64,000 nt of DNA from Mycobacterium branderi (GCF_010728725.1 NZ_AP022606.1:4650001-4714000); one strand, 5' to 3'; shown: positions 46,861 to 58,184, counted from the stretch's first letter. Made by a program: numbers and translations. Notes: generated from the letters alone by a model not told the origin.

Positions 46861-46976
46861 TTGGGTACCAACCCAATTCAGAGGTTAGGCCGGAAAAGCA
46901 GGCTATTGTGACCGTCAAGTTAACCCATACGGGTTCTTGACGAGGGATATGTGGATCCTTACGGATTCTTAACGAG
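46861..46976. promoter_or_regulatory. Inverted and direct repeats upstream of the PE/PPE operon
   Basis: TTGGGT-ACCA-ACCCAA (46861-46876) and AACCC-ATAC-GGGTT (46922-46935, extended by TCAAG/CTTGA to 46915-46940) are palindromes with the same core. A 22-bp direct repeat, 18 of 22 matching, occurs at 46923-46944 and 46955-46976 with a 32-bp period. They lie between the DUF3046 stop and the first PE start, so they could be operators or a terminator. Confidence 0.45.
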
Positions 46977-46997
46977 CGCGGTGCTACTCGGCTGGTC

Positions 46998-47192
46998 TCA
47001 CCACTGCTCGCGGGGCACGTCGAAGTCGACGCAGAGTGCCCGCCACACGTCGCGCGGGTCGACGCCGTCCTCGATCGCCTGTGCCGCTGTGCGCCCGTCG
47101 AATCCGCTCAGCACATGATCGGTCAGTACCGACGCGCCGTAAGCGGCACCGAATCGCAAGGTCACCCGCTCGTGAAACTCCGTCAGCCGCAC
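46998..47192 (-). CDS. DUF3046 protein (Rv2738c-like)
   Basis: A 64-residue protein: MRLTEFHERVTLRFGAAYG, then VLSGFDGRTAAQAIEDGVDPRDVWRALCVDFDVP. This is the complete DUF3046 domain, conserved next to recA/recX in actinobacteria. Function unknown. It lies 10 bp downstream of the glycosyltransferase gene. In M. tuberculosis it is nearly adjacent to recA; here the PE/PPE/Clp-N genes separate them. Confidence 0.88.
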   Translation of the reverse strand: MRLTEFHERVTLRFGAAYGASVLTDHVLSGFDGRTAAQAIEDGVDPRDVWRALCVDFDVPREQW

Positions 47193-47202
47193 GCGCTACA
47201 AC

Positions 47203-48369
47203 CTACCCAGCGAGCGCTTGGCGACACACCTGCACCGGGTCGGCGACCTCGGCAATGCCGGCCGCGGCCCGTCGGGCGGCCTCGCGGTAGCCCGGCGTCG
47301 ACAACACCTCACCGACCGCCGCCACCAGCGCCTCGGCGGTCAACGGCCGGACCAGCTTCCCGCTGCCCTGCCTCGCCACCCGGTTGGCGATCTCCCACTG
47401 GTCACCGCCGCCGGGGACCACTACCAGCGGCACGCCCGCGAGCAGCGTCTTAGCCACCATCCCATGCCCGCCGCCGCACACCACCAGGTCGGCGTGCGCC
47501 AGCAACTCGTCCTGGCGCCCCAGCCCGACGACGGCCCAGTCCGGCACCGTCAAATCGGGCCCGTTCAGCCGCGACACCACCACCCGCGCGCCCGCCGGCA
47601 AGCCCGCTCCGGGTACCAGGCAGTCCAGTGCGGTCTGCGCCATCCCGCGCGCCCCGGTCAACGCCGTCGACGGCGCCACCACCACGACTGGCCCGGATCC
47701 GGGCGGGACCGGCAACACCTGATCGGTCGGTTCGAAGTGCAGCGGCCCGACGAGGACGGCTTCGGCCGGCCAGTCGGGGCGGGGTACCTCCAGCGCGGGC
47801 AAGGTGGCGATCAGCCGCCGCAGCGGCCCCGGATCGCGGGCGGGCAGGCCGATCTCGACGCGGACCGCCGCACGCTGCTTCAAACCCGCACGCCAGGACC
47901 GCGCCGTCAACGTCCGCATCACCGAGTCGCGGAGCCGGCCGCGGATTCCGGTGCCCGGCGCCAGGCCGCTGCCCAGCGGCGGCAGGCCCTTCGACGGCAG
48001 ATACAGCGGATGCGGGTTGAGCTCGATCCACGGGATGGCCATCAGTTCGGCGGCCATCCCGCCGCAGGCCGTGATCACGTCGGACACCACCAGGTCCGGT
48101 GCCAGGTCGCGCAGCCGGTCGAGATTGAGCAGGGCCATCCGCGCGGCACGCTGGTGAATCTTGGCGCCGGCATCGCGGTCGTCGTCGGCGGCGGTGGGGT
48201 CGAGCCCGGCCAACTCGACGGCCTGCACGCCGGCGGCGCGGGCGGCATCGAGCCATTCGGTTCCGGTGAAGAGCACCGGCGCGTCGCCGGCGGCAATGAA
48301 GCGCTGGCACAACGCGATCGCGGGAAACGAATGCCCCGGATCCGGTCCTGCGACGACGGCGACGCGCAT
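47203..48369 (-). CDS. Glycosyltransferase, UGT/MurG-like (Rv2739c-like)
   Basis: A 388-residue GT-B glycosyltransferase. MRVAVVAGPDPGHSFPAIALCQRFIAAGD is the Gly-rich acceptor-domain loop. The nucleotide-sugar part has VVVVAPSTALTG, GLGRQDELLAHADLVVCGGGHGMVAKTLLAGVPLVVVPGGGDQWEIANRV, the donor-binding signature. The acceptor is unknown; a lipid or polyketide is likely in mycobacteria. The ATG at 48369 removes 60 spurious codons that run through the 41-bp repeat in antisense. Confidence 0.9.
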   Translation of the reverse strand: MRVAVVAGPDPGHSFPAIALCQRFIAAGDAPVLFTGTEWLDAARAAGVQAVELAGLDPTAADDDRDAGAKIHQRAARMALLNLDRLRDLAPDLVVSDVITACGGMAAELMAIPWIELNPHPLYLPSKGLPPLGSGLAPGTGIRGRLRDSVMRTLTARSWRAGLKQRAAVRVEIGLPARDPGPLRRLIATLPALEVPRPDWPAEAVLVGPLHFEPTDQVLPVPPGSGPVVVVAPSTALTGARGMAQTALDCLVPGAGLPAGARVVVSRLNGPDLTVPDWAVVGLGRQDELLAHADLVVCGGGHGMVAKTLLAGVPLVVVPGGGDQWEIANRVARQGSGKLVRPLTAEALVAAVGEVLSTPGYREAARRAAAGIAEVADPVQVCRQALAG

Positions 48370-48410
48370 GCGCCCTACCCTGTCACAGCAGCGCGCCTGC
48401 TTCCCCGCGT

Positions 48411-48451
48411 GGCGACCCGCCGCGCCCGGCTGCGCCGCGCTTGCGATCGCC
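48411..48451 (+). repeat. 41-bp dispersed repeat, copy 2 (upstream of ephG)
   Basis: Identical over 41 bp to 4622-4662. It ends 2 bp before a TACGCT box and 15 nt before the ephG ATG, the same arrangement as at cei. Confidence 0.85.
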
Positions 48452-48453
48452 AC

Positions 48454-48459
48454 TACGCT
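48454..48459 (+). promoter_or_regulatory. Leaderless -10 box of ephG
   Basis: TACGCT with 7 nt to the ATG at 48467; no Shine-Dalgarno sequence. It follows the 41-bp repeat. Confidence 0.5.
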
Positions 48460-48466
48460 GGCGCCC

Positions 48467-48889
48467 ATGACCGAGCAAACCCTTGAGAACACCCGCACGG
48501 TAGAGGTCTTCCTGAACGCGCTCGCCGACCAGGACTTCGACACCGCCAACGCCGCACTGGCCGACGACCTGGTGTATCAGAACGTCGGACTCCCGACGAT
48601 TTACGGCCGGCACCGCGCGATGAAGCTGTTCCGGCAGATGGAGGGCCGTGCCGGCTTCGACGTGAAGGTTCATCGCATCGCCGCCGACGGCGCCGCGGTG
48701 CTGACCGAACGCACCGACGCGCTGACCTTCGGACCGCTGCGGCTGCAGTTCTGGGTCTGCGGCGTGTTCGAAGTACACGACGGCCGAATCACCCTGTGGC
48801 GCGACTACTTCGACTTCTTCGACATGTTCAAGGCGACGGTGCGTGGCCTGGCCGCGCTGGTGGTCCCGTCGCTGCGGGCATCGTTCTGA
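48467..48889 (+). CDS. ephG: Limonene-1,2-epoxide hydrolase-like protein EphG
   Basis: A 140-residue member of the LEH family, small alpha+beta-barrel epoxide hydrolases. Conserved catalytic elements are VYQNVGLPTIYGRHRAMKLF, the RTD segment (TERTDALTFGPLRLQFWVCGVFEVHDGRI) and WRDYFD, giving the Asp-Arg-Asp proton relay. The M. tuberculosis enzyme hydrates bulky lipid and cholesterol epoxides. The N-terminus starts at the leaderless ATG; the longer open frame upstream is shadow. Confidence 0.92.
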   Translation: MTEQTLENTRTVEVFLNALADQDFDTANAALADDLVYQNVGLPTIYGRHRAMKLFRQMEGRAGFDVKVHRIAADGAAVLTERTDALTFGPLRLQFWVCGVFEVHDGRITLWRDYFDFFDMFKATVRGLAALVVPSLRASF

Positions 48890-48897
48890 GCACGCCG

Positions 48898-49308
48898 ATG
48901 AGCGACAACCGGCCGGGCGTCATCCAGTACATCCGGTACTGCTACGGGCATCCACTGCCCGACTCGATGCGGGACTGGGTACTTAACGACCTGACGGGTA
49001 AGGGTGCCACCGCCCGGATGATGATCCGGGTCGCGGTTCCGGCGGTCCTGGTGCTCGCCCCGTTCTGGCTGATCCCGACGACGCTGGACGTACATCTGGG
49101 GATGACGCTGCCGATTCTGATCCCGTTCGTGTACTTCTCGCATGCGCTGAACAAGGTGTGGCGCCGCCACATGCTGCGGATGCATAACCTCGACCCGGAT
49201 CTGGTCGACCAACGCCGCCGGGAGCGCGACGCCGACATGCATCGGCGCTACGCGGAACGCTATGGCCCGCGCCCCGACTCAGCCGAGTACCGCAGCCACG
49301 ACGTCTAA
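48898..49308 (+). CDS. DUF5313 membrane protein
   Basis: A 136-residue protein with VIQYIRYCYGHPLPDSMRDWVLNDLTGKGATARMMIRV followed by two hydrophobic helices (about residues 46-62 and 67-82) and a charged C-terminus (RRERDADMHRRYAERYGPRP). The DUF5313 family is actinobacterial; function unknown. It starts 8 bp after ephG and shares a CTAA stop overlap with pspM. In M. tuberculosis the place next to pspM is taken by Rv2742c (PspN), which I do not see here. Confidence 0.82.
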   Translation: MSDNRPGVIQYIRYCYGHPLPDSMRDWVLNDLTGKGATARMMIRVAVPAVLVLAPFWLIPTTLDVHLGMTLPILIPFVYFSHALNKVWRRHMLRMHNLDPDLVDQRRRERDADMHRRYAERYGPRPDSAEYRSHDV

Positions 49309-50135
49309 GCGCGCGGCAGCCCGCCGAGCTCGTCGAACGCCTGCGCCCAGCCGAGCAGCCGATCCGTCGCCCCCACCAACTCGTCGCGATAGCGTTGCTG
49401 TGATATCGGCGTCGTCGCCGCAGAGTCGCCGTTGGCCGCGGACACCAATTGTGCTGCGGCGGTGACCATTTCGTTGTACTGGCGCACACCCGTGCTCAGC
49501 TGTGCGGTGAAGGCGTTGATCGTTGGCACCAGATGCGATCGGGACTGCGGGGCGGACTGCACCGCCCGTTCCATCGACACCACCTCCGCCGCGGTGGCGG
49601 CCATGGCCGCGGCGGTCTGGTTGGCTGCGGCGGTGAGGTCGCGAATCTCGGCCGCGGGCAACATGTTTCCGCGTTCCATCACACCCAGCAGCGAGAAGAG
49701 GCCGCGTTCGGACGCGCCCAGCGCGAACATCGCGGGCCGCGCTGCCGAACCCGGTGGCGGCAGCCGACGGCTACTCGCCGGCCGCTGCGTCGGCAGCGGC
49801 ACCGACCGCAGCCATCGGTAGCGAAGCAGCAACAACGTCGCCGGGATCGCCGCGGCCACCGCGACCGAGCCGGTGACGACCAGCAGCAGCGCGAACCAGC
49901 CCCAGGCCGCCAGCAACACCGTCACCACCGCCCAGAACACGCACGCGCCCGCGAATATCAGCCCCCAGCGCAATGCGCGACGACGTCGGCGCAGCAGCCG
50001 GGCTCGGGGGTCGGTGACGGCGCTGATCTTGCGCGCCACCAAGTCGGACACGTCGTTGGCGGCATCGAACCAGCGCTGCAGCAGCGCGCGCCATGATCCG
50101 TCCGCCATGGCTCTCTGCTGCGACTTCACCGCCAT
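49305..50135 (-). CDS. pspM: Phage-shock membrane protein PspM
   Basis: A 276-residue membrane protein of the mycobacterial phage-shock (Psp) system. An N-terminal amphipathic segment and basic RARLLRRRRRALRW precede two transmembrane helices (about residues 57-75 and 80-103). The C-terminal 150 residues are helical with coiled-coil tendency. In M. tuberculosis PspM (Rv2743c) tethers PspA to the membrane. It starts 2 bp after pspA. Confidence 0.88.
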   Translation of the reverse strand: MAVKSQQRAMADGSWRALLQRWFDAANDVSDLVARKISAVTDPRARLLRRRRRALRWGLIFAGACVFWAVVTVLLAAWGWFALLLVVTGSVAVAAAIPATLLLLRYRWLRSVPLPTQRPASSRRLPPPGSAARPAMFALGASERGLFSLLGVMERGNMLPAAEIRDLTAAANQTAAAMAATAAEVVSMERAVQSAPQSRSHLVPTINAFTAQLSTGVRQYNEMVTAAAQLVSAANGDSAATTPISQQRYRDELVGATDRLLGWAQAFDELGGLPRA

Positions 50136-50137
50136 GG

Positions 50138-50953
50138 CTACTGCTGACCGATGGGCTTCTCGGCCGCGGCGCCGTCGGCGGCGGTCGCCGGAGTGCCCGG
50201 GGTAGCAGTGTTGCCGCCGGCAGGCAGCGCCTCGCCGCGCATCGACGCGCGGATCTGCTCCAGCCGCGAGTGCCCGGCCATCTGCACGCTGGCCTGCTCG
50301 ACCTCGAGCATGCGGCCCTGGACCGAGTTCTGCGCAAGCTCGGCGGCGCCGAGTGCGTTGGCGTAGCGGCGTTCGATCTTGTCGCGCACCTCGTCGAGGC
50401 TGGGCGTGTTGCCCGGGGCGGCCAGCTCGCTCATCGACCGCAGCGACGCGCTGACCTGCTCCTGCATCTTGGCCTGCTCAAGCTGGCTGAGCAGCTTGGT
50501 GCGCTCGGCGATCTTTTGCTGCAGCACCATCGCGTTCTGCTCGACGGCCTTCTTGGCTTGCGCGGCGGCTTGCAGCGCCTGGTCGTGCAAACCCTTGAGG
50601 TCCTCCACGCTCTGCTCGGCAGTCACCAGTTGGGCCGCGAACGCCTCTGCGGCGTTGTTGTACTCGGTGGCCTTCGCGGTATCGCCGGCGGCGGTGGCCT
50701 GGTCGGCCAGTGTCAGCGCCTGGCGCACATTGACCTGAAGCTTTTCGATGTCGGCCAGCTGCCGGTTGAGGCGCATCTCGAGCTGACGCTGGTTGCCGAT
50801 CACTTGCGCGGCCTGCTGGGTCAGCGCCTGATGGGTGCGCTGGGCTTCCTCGATGGCCTGTTGGATCTGCACCTTGGGGTCGGCGTGCTCATCGATCTTG
50901 GCGTTGAACAACGCCATGAGGTACTTCCACCCTTTGACAAACGGATTGGCCAT
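50138..50953 (-). CDS. pspA: Phage-shock protein PspA (35-kDa antigen)
   Basis: A 271-residue PspA/IM30 protein, an ESCRT-III-like membrane-stabilising coiled coil. [41 protein letters not shown] is the amphipathic membrane-binding start. Long coiled coils follow to about residue 220, and the C-terminus is a Gly/Ala/Pro tail. In mycobacteria PspA also binds and restrains ClgR, closing a feedback loop. Second gene of the clgR-pspA-pspM operon. Confidence 0.95.
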   Translation of the reverse strand: MANPFVKGWKYLMALFNAKIDEHADPKVQIQQAIEEAQRTHQALTQQAAQVIGNQRQLEMRLNRQLADIEKLQVNVRQALTLADQATAAGDTAKATEYNNAAEAFAAQLVTAEQSVEDLKGLHDQALQAAAQAKKAVEQNAMVLQQKIAERTKLLSQLEQAKMQEQVSASLRSMSELAAPGNTPSLDEVRDKIERRYANALGAAELAQNSVQGRMLEVEQASVQMAGHSRLEQIRASMRGEALPAGGNTATPGTPATAADGAAAEKPIGQQ

Positions 50954-51038
50954 AAGTGAGCTCCGCCTTCGGATTGATGGACTACTGCCGCCAATTTATC
51001 GGTTCTGCGCCGATCGCCGCACCCTTGTTGAGCGTGCG

Positions 51039-51365
51039 TCAGGCGATCGCGAGCGAGACCACGGGCGGGATAACGACCTTGGTGTCGGGATCGATGTGGG
51101 CCGCGGTGGGTGCCGTGGCGTTGGCGGGCTCGTGACGGGCCAGCTGCTCGCCGGCGTCGACCAGCAGCTCCGACAGCGGGACGTCCAGAGCGTCGCAGAT
51201 CGCGTTCAGCAGCTCGCTGGACGCCTCTTTGCGGCCACGCTCGACCTCGGAGAGGTATCCGAGGCTGACGCGTGCCGCGTCGGAGACCTCACGCAGTGTG
51301 CGGCCTTGCGAAGTCCGGGCCCGGCGCAGCACATCGCCGATGACCTCTCGCAGCAATGACGGCAT
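51039..51365 (-). CDS. clgR: Transcriptional activator ClgR
   Basis: A 108-residue Xre-type regulator. The helix-turn-helix is at residues 10-65 ([41 protein letters not shown]). A C-terminal tail ([18 protein letters not shown]) ends in hydrophobic residues, a typical degradation tag for Clp proteolysis. ClgR activates clpP/clpC and the psp genes during envelope stress. It starts the operon with pspA 85 bp downstream. Confidence 0.94.
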   Translation of the reverse strand: MPSLLREVIGDVLRRARTSQGRTLREVSDAARVSLGYLSEVERGRKEASSELLNAICDALDVPLSELLVDAGEQLARHEPANATAPTAAHIDPDTKVVIPPVVSLAIA

Positions 51366-51445
51366 TGTGCTCCCCTCGGTCCGGTCGGGCAGATTGACAG
51401 TCGATCAACTAGGTCAACGCCACCGGCCGGCGGATTGGTTCCCCG

Positions 51446-52048
51446 TCAGGCAGCCGTGGATCGTCCGCGAACATCCCGCACGGCGGACGCTACGTAGTCC
51501 ACACCGGTGACGACGGTCAGCACGATGGCCGCCGCCATCACCACCGACGCCGTCACATGCCACGACCCGGACAGCGGCAGCACGAACAGCCCGATCGCGA
51601 TCGCCTGCACCAGGGTTTTGAGCTTGCCGCCCCGGCTCGCCGGAATCACGCCGCGGCGCAGCACGGCGAACCGCAGCGTGGTGATGCCGACCTCGCGGAC
51701 CAGGATCAGCACGGTGACCCACCACGGAAGGTCGCCGAGCATCGACAGCCCGATCAGCGCCGCGCCGATCAGCGTCTTGTCCGCGATCGGATCGGCCAGC
51801 GCGCCGAATTCGGTGACCATTCCGTAGTTGCGGGCCAGCGCGCCGTCGAACCGATCGGTGACGACAGCCACCGCAAAAATAACGAAAGCCACTATGCGAC
51901 TTGGGGTTTGGTGCCCGTCGCCCGCGAACAGCGCCAGCAGGAATATCGGGACCAGCACCAATCGCAAGAGCGTCAGCATGTTGGCGAGGTTGGTGACGCG
52001 GACACGCCGGACCAGTGGACCGGTTTGAGGCTGTCCCGACACGGCCAT
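51446..52048 (-). CDS. pgsA3: CDP-alcohol phosphatidyltransferase PgsA3
   Basis: A 200-residue phospholipid synthase with about five helices. The catalytic CDP-alcohol motif is complete: DGALARNYGMVTEFGALADPIAD. The family makes phosphatidylglycerolphosphate or related lipids from CDP-diacylglycerol; the exact acceptor is not certain. A TATTCT box lies 7 nt before a GTG at 52042, so translation may begin there, two codons after the ATG at 52048. It is divergent from argA. Confidence 0.88.
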   Translation of the reverse strand: MAVSGQPQTGPLVRRVRVTNLANMLTLLRLVLVPIFLLALFAGDGHQTPSRIVAFVIFAVAVVTDRFDGALARNYGMVTEFGALADPIADKTLIGAALIGLSMLGDLPWWVTVLILVREVGITTLRFAVLRRGVIPASRGGKLKTLVQAIAIGLFVLPLSGSWHVTASVVMAAAIVLTVVTGVDYVASAVRDVRGRSTAA

Positions 52049-52085
52049 CAGAATATCGGTTGAGCATTCGATAGACCGAAACCGC

Positions 52086-52091
52086 TACTGT
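52086..52091 (+). promoter_or_regulatory. Leaderless -10 box of argA
   Basis: TACTGT with 7 nt to the GTG at 52099. On the opposite strand TATTCT (52055-52050) serves pgsA3, so the divergent promoters lie about 30 bp apart. Confidence 0.45.
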
Positions 52092-52098
52092 GCAACCC

Positions 52099-52587
52099 GT
52101 GCATGTTCGTCGCGCGCGAACCTCGGACGTCCCGGCGATCAAGCGGCTCGTGGACACCTATGCCGGCAAGATCCTGCTGGAAAAGAACCTGGTGACGCTC
52201 TATGAGTCCGTCCAGGAGTTCTGGGTGGCCGAACACGAGGGCGAGGTCGTCGGCTGCGGGGCGTTGCACGTCCTGTGGTCCGATCTCGGCGAGGTGCGCA
52301 CCGTCGCCGTCGACCCCGCTATGACCGGCCGCGGCATCGGGCATGCCATCGTCGACCGACTGCTCGAGGTGGCCCGCGACCTCGAGCTGAAGCGGCTGTT
52401 CGTGTTGACCTTCGAAACGGAGTTCTTCGCCAAGCACGGCTTCACCGAAATCGAGGGCACCCCGGTGACCGCCGAGGTGTACGAGGAGATGTGCCGCTCC
52501 TACGACATCGGTGTCGCCGAGTTCCTGGACCTGAGCTACGTCAAGCCGAACATCCTGGGCAACTCGCGGATGCTGCTAGTGCTCTGA
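52099..52587 (+). CDS. argA: L-glutamate N-acetyltransferase ArgA (GNAT type)
   Basis: A 162-residue GNAT enzyme for the first step of arginine synthesis; the M. tuberculosis homologue Rv2747 acetylates glutamate and glutamine. VRRARTSDVPAIKRLVDTYAGKILLEKNL begins the fold. VVGCGALHVLWSDLGEVRTVAVDP and the acetyl-CoA loop AMTGRGIGHAIV are intact, and the end LSYVKPNILGNSRMLL is family-specific. The GTG at 52099 is preferred on the -10 spacing; a GTG at 52090 would add three residues. Confidence 0.92.
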   Translation: MHVRRARTSDVPAIKRLVDTYAGKILLEKNLVTLYESVQEFWVAEHEGEVVGCGALHVLWSDLGEVRTVAVDPAMTGRGIGHAIVDRLLEVARDLELKRLFVLTFETEFFAKHGFTEIEGTPVTAEVYEEMCRSYDIGVAEFLDLSYVKPNILGNSRMLLVL

Positions 52588-52607
52588 TGCGCCGAACCTG
52601 CGACTAG

Positions 52608-54113
52608 TCAGCGCCTGAAGTCCGACGGTCGGAACTTTCCTTCGAACAGTTTGTTCTCGATCTCCTCCAGGCTCTTACCGGTGAGGTCAGGCATGCGGAA
52701 GTACACGAAGATCCATGCCGCCACGTTGAACAACGCGTAGAGCCACATCGCGTGCCCGGGACCGATCGCATTGATGAGCGACAGCATCGTCAGGGTGATG
52801 AGCAGGTTGGTCGCCCATAGCGTCGCCGACTGCACGGCGGTGGCGGCGGGTCGTACCGCCAGCGGATAGGTCTCCGAGCCGGTCAGCCAGCCCATCAGCT
52901 GCAGACCGCCGCCATTGAACAGCATGAAGGCGATCAGGCAGATCATGATGTACGGAATCACATCGTGACCGCTGTCGCTGGTGACGAAGAGCAGGCCGAG
53001 CGCAAACAGGCTCATTGCCGCACCCGGCACCATGATGAGGGTGAGCCGGCGTCGGCCCACCCGGTCGATGATGGCCAACCCGACCAGCTGGGCGATCAGG
53101 TACGCCGCACCCAAGCCCACCGACACCTGCAGAGCCACGTACCTGTACACGCCGTCGTTGGTCAAGATGGTCGGCGAATAGTAGATGATCATCTCGATGC
53201 CGCTGAGCTGGGTGAACACCGCGATGCCGCAACCCAGGACCAGGGCCGGGCGCACCCAGGCGTCGCGCAGTCCGCGCCACCCGCGGGTGCTGGCCGTGCG
53301 CTCGACGCGCGCGAGTTCGATCGCTTCGTCCAGCTCGACGTCCACGTCGTAGCCGTCGGGCCGGACACGCTCCAACACGGCTCGTGCCGCGTGTCGATGA
53401 TCTTGCTTGACCAGCCAGCGCGGACTTTCCGGGAGGCGCAGCAACAGCCACAGCATGATCGCGGCGGGCACGCACGCAATTCCGATCGCCCCTCGCCAGG
53501 AGATCGAGTCGACGACCCCGCCGAGGGTAGCGATGAACAGGCCCACCCCGATGGCGATTTGGAAGCACAGCACCAACCGTCCCCGGTAGGCCGGCGGAGA
53601 GAGCTCGGCGACGTACATCGGCGCGGTCTGCGTCGCCCCGCCGACAGCAAAGCCCAGGACCAGCCGTCCCAGCGACAGCGCAACGGCATCGTACGCGTCG
53701 GCGCACCACAGCGAGCCGACGATGAACACCACCGCCAGCATCAACAATGTGCCGCGCCGGCCGCACCGATCGGAAAGCCAGCTGCACGTCAATGCCCCGA
53801 CGACGGCACCGAGCAAGATGCTGGCGGCGACCATCTGCTTCAATCCCGCGGTGAGGCTGAATTCCTCGGTGAGCTGCAACAAAGCCCAGGAGATGACGCC
53901 GGTGTCGTAGCCGTAGAGCATGCCAGAGATCGCCGCGACGACCGCGACGACGACCACGGCGCCTGTCAGTTGCTTGCCCGCCTCCGCGTCGGCTGCGGTT
54001 CGCGACGCTTCCCTGCGCAGTCTGGCCAGCCGAGAGAGCCGACTCGACCGGGCCAGAGCCTCGTCGCGGGCCCCTGGCCACCATCCGCGGTCTGTCGAAT
54101 CGTCCGCGACCAC
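52608..54113 (-). CDS. MFS sugar-porter-family transporter
   Basis: A 501-residue, 12-helix transporter of the MFS sugar porter family. Signatures are GYDTGVISWALL, DRCGRRGTLL, the RGRL motif in SPPAYRGRL, PESPRWLV, a QLSGIEMIIYYSP segment, DRVGRRRL and GSETYPLAVR. A hydrophilic N-terminal extension of about 50 residues precedes helix 1. Substrate unknown: sugar, polyol or aromatic acid. It is accessory relative to M. tuberculosis at this position, as I recall. The GTG shares one base with the stop of a 29-codon upstream ORF. Confidence 0.9.
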   Translation of the reverse strand: MVADDSTDRGWWPGARDEALARSSRLSRLARLRREASRTAADAEAGKQLTGAVVVVAVVAAISGMLYGYDTGVISWALLQLTEEFSLTAGLKQMVAASILLGAVVGALTCSWLSDRCGRRGTLLMLAVVFIVGSLWCADAYDAVALSLGRLVLGFAVGGATQTAPMYVAELSPPAYRGRLVLCFQIAIGVGLFIATLGGVVDSISWRGAIGIACVPAAIMLWLLLRLPESPRWLVKQDHRHAARAVLERVRPDGYDVDVELDEAIELARVERTASTRGWRGLRDAWVRPALVLGCGIAVFTQLSGIEMIIYYSPTILTNDGVYRYVALQVSVGLGAAYLIAQLVGLAIIDRVGRRRLTLIMVPGAAMSLFALGLLFVTSDSGHDVIPYIMICLIAFMLFNGGGLQLMGWLTGSETYPLAVRPAATAVQSATLWATNLLITLTMLSLINAIGPGHAMWLYALFNVAAWIFVYFRMPDLTGKSLEEIENKLFEGKFRPSDFRR

Positions 54114-54202
54114 TAGCAGCGCTGGTGCCCGCTGAGGACGAGGTTCGGAGTGTCGTCGAGGCAGATCACGTGAGTGGGGTGTTTCCTGCGGATGGCCGAC
54201 AT
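54113..54202 (-). CDS. 29-residue ORF coupled to the MFS gene
   Basis: A short ORF beginning MSAIRRKHPTHVICLDD and ending in Cys. An AGGGAAG ribosome-binding site lies 9 nt before its ATG. Its TAG overlaps the GTG of the transporter by one base (TAGTG), the geometry of translational coupling. It could be a leader peptide controlling the transporter or simply a small coupled protein. I do not recognise it. The rest of the 237-bp gap (54203-54350) shows no other gene. Confidence 0.5.
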   Translation of the reverse strand: MSAIRRKHPTHVICLDDTPNLVLSGHQRC

Positions 54203-54350
54203 GCCGTTTGACTTCCCTACCGGTCCGGCCAGAAGCCGGTCACGAATTGTGGGTGAGTCGGAGCTGCCATAGATTCCAGTTGCACTGTACTAAAACGCTA
54301 TTCGGCGGCGATAACCCCCGTGGGGTGTGTTGGGCGCCACAGTCCGTTGG

Positions 54351-56810
<2,460 letters not shown>

Positions 56811-57046
56811 GAGCCCAAGCCTAGTCGCACTGGCCTCAGATTCACCATGTGCCACACGGGTCACAGAATTGTGTCAGTTCTGCCTGGTCGCGCCTTAGCC
56901 TCCGGCGACGACCGAAACAGCAGCTCCGCAGCCCACTCGGAAGGGCTCGCGGTATTCGCGATCGTGGTGGCTGCCCTGACCGGTTTGGGTGGACACGTGA
57001 GTAGGGTTGACGCCTGTCTGGTTTGTACTCAGTGAGGAGTCATCGC

Positions 57047-57361
57047 ATGCCCGTCGTCGTCGTCGCCACTTTCACCGTCAAACCCGAATCGGTTGACACC
57101 GTCCGCGACATCCTCACGCGCGGCGTCAAAGACGTGCACGACGAGCCCGGTTGTCAGCTGTACTCGCTGCACGAATCCGATAACACCTTCGTCTTCGTCG
57201 AGCAGTGGGCCGACGCCGACGCGCTCAAAGCGCACAGCACCGCGCCCGCGATCGCGACGATGTTCTCCGAGGCCGGCGAGCACCTGGCGGGCGCGCCGGA
57301 CATCAAGACGCTGTCGCCCGTCGTCGCCGGCGACCCGGCCAAGGGCCAGCTGCGCCCCTGA
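57047..57361 (+). CDS. Antibiotic biosynthesis monooxygenase-domain protein (Rv2749-like)
   Basis: A 104-residue ABM (dimeric alpha+beta barrel) protein. [21 protein letters not shown] and [33 protein letters not shown] are the family core. Members include quinol or anthrone monooxygenases and heme-degrading enzymes, but no cofactor-specific residues are evident here. The ATG has GAGGAG 8 nt upstream. Its stop overlaps the SDR start (TGATG). Confidence 0.88.
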   Translation: MPVVVVATFTVKPESVDTVRDILTRGVKDVHDEPGCQLYSLHESDNTFVFVEQWADADALKAHSTAPAIATMFSEAGEHLAGAPDIKTLSPVVAGDPAKGQLRP

Positions 57362-58182
57362 TGGGCGGCCCGCTAGCAGGCAAAGTCGCACTGATCACCG
57401 GGGCGGCCCGCGGTCAGGGCCGCGCCCACGCGCTGCGATTGGCGTCCGACGGCGCCGACATCATCGCCGTCGACCTGTGCGCTCAGATCGCCAGCGTGCC
57501 CTACCCGCTGGCCACCGCCGACGACCTGGCCGCCACCGTGAAGCTCGTCGAGGACACCGGGGCCCGCATCGTGGCCCGCCAAGCCGATGTCCGCGACCGC
57601 GATTCGCTGTCCGCCGCGCTGCAGGCCGGCCTGGACGAATTGGGGCGGCTCGACATCGTGGTGGCCAACGCCGGCATCGCGCCGATGCAGGCCGGCCCCG
57701 ACGGCTGGCGCGACGTGATCGACGTCAACCTGACCGGCGTGCACCACACGGTCGAGGTCGCGATACCGACGATGGTGACCCAGGGCGACGGCGGGTCGAT
57801 CGTGCTGATCAGCTCGGCCGCCGGGCTGGCCGGTATCGGCAGCGCCGACGCCGGCTCGATCGGCTACGCGGCGGCCAAACACGGTCTGGTCGGGTTGATG
57901 CGGGTTTACGCTAATCACCTTGCGCCGCATAATATTCGGGTCAACTCGGTGCATCCGGCCGGTGTCGACACGCCGATGATCAACAACGAGCACACCCGAC
58001 AGTGGCTAGCGGATTTGGTCGCCCAGACCGGCTCGCCACCGGACATGGGTAACGCACTGCCGGTGCAGGTGCTGCAGCCCGACGACGTTGCCAACGCGGT
58101 GGCGTGGCTGGTATCCGATCAAGCCCGCTACATCACCGGCATCACTCTGCCGGTCGACGCGGGCTTTTTGAACAAGAGGTAG
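57361..58182 (+). CDS. Mycofactocin-type short-chain dehydrogenase (Rv2750-like)
   Basis: A 273-residue SDR. The NAD motif is [22 protein letters not shown]. The family insertion after [31 protein letters not shown] is the mark of mycofactocin-coupled SDRs, whose NAD(H) is non-exchangeable and re-oxidised by mycofactocin. [14 protein letters not shown] and the catalytic YAAAKHG follow. Substrate unknown. It is coupled to the ABM gene upstream and followed 2 bp later by the methyltransferase. Confidence 0.92.
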   Translation: MGGPLAGKVALITGAARGQGRAHALRLASDGADIIAVDLCAQIASVPYPLATADDLAATVKLVEDTGARIVARQADVRDRDSLSAALQAGLDELGRLDIVVANAGIAPMQAGPDGWRDVIDVNLTGVHHTVEVAIPTMVTQGDGGSIVLISSAAGLAGIGSADAGSIGYAAAKHGLVGLMRVYANHLAPHNIRVNSVHPAGVDTPMINNEHTRQWLADLVAQTGSPPDMGNALPVQVLQPDDVANAVAWLVSDQARYITGITLPVDAGFLNKR

Positions 58183-58184
58183 CG

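Noticed and set aside
46880..46890. GGTTAGGCC as an IdeR iron box
   Set aside because: Only half of the expected palindrome TTAGGTTAGGCTAACCTAA is present.
47203..48549. 60-residue N-terminal extension of the glycosyltransferase
   Set aside because: It translates the 41-bp repeat and the ephG promoter in antisense; the Gly-rich loop begins right at the ATG at 48369.
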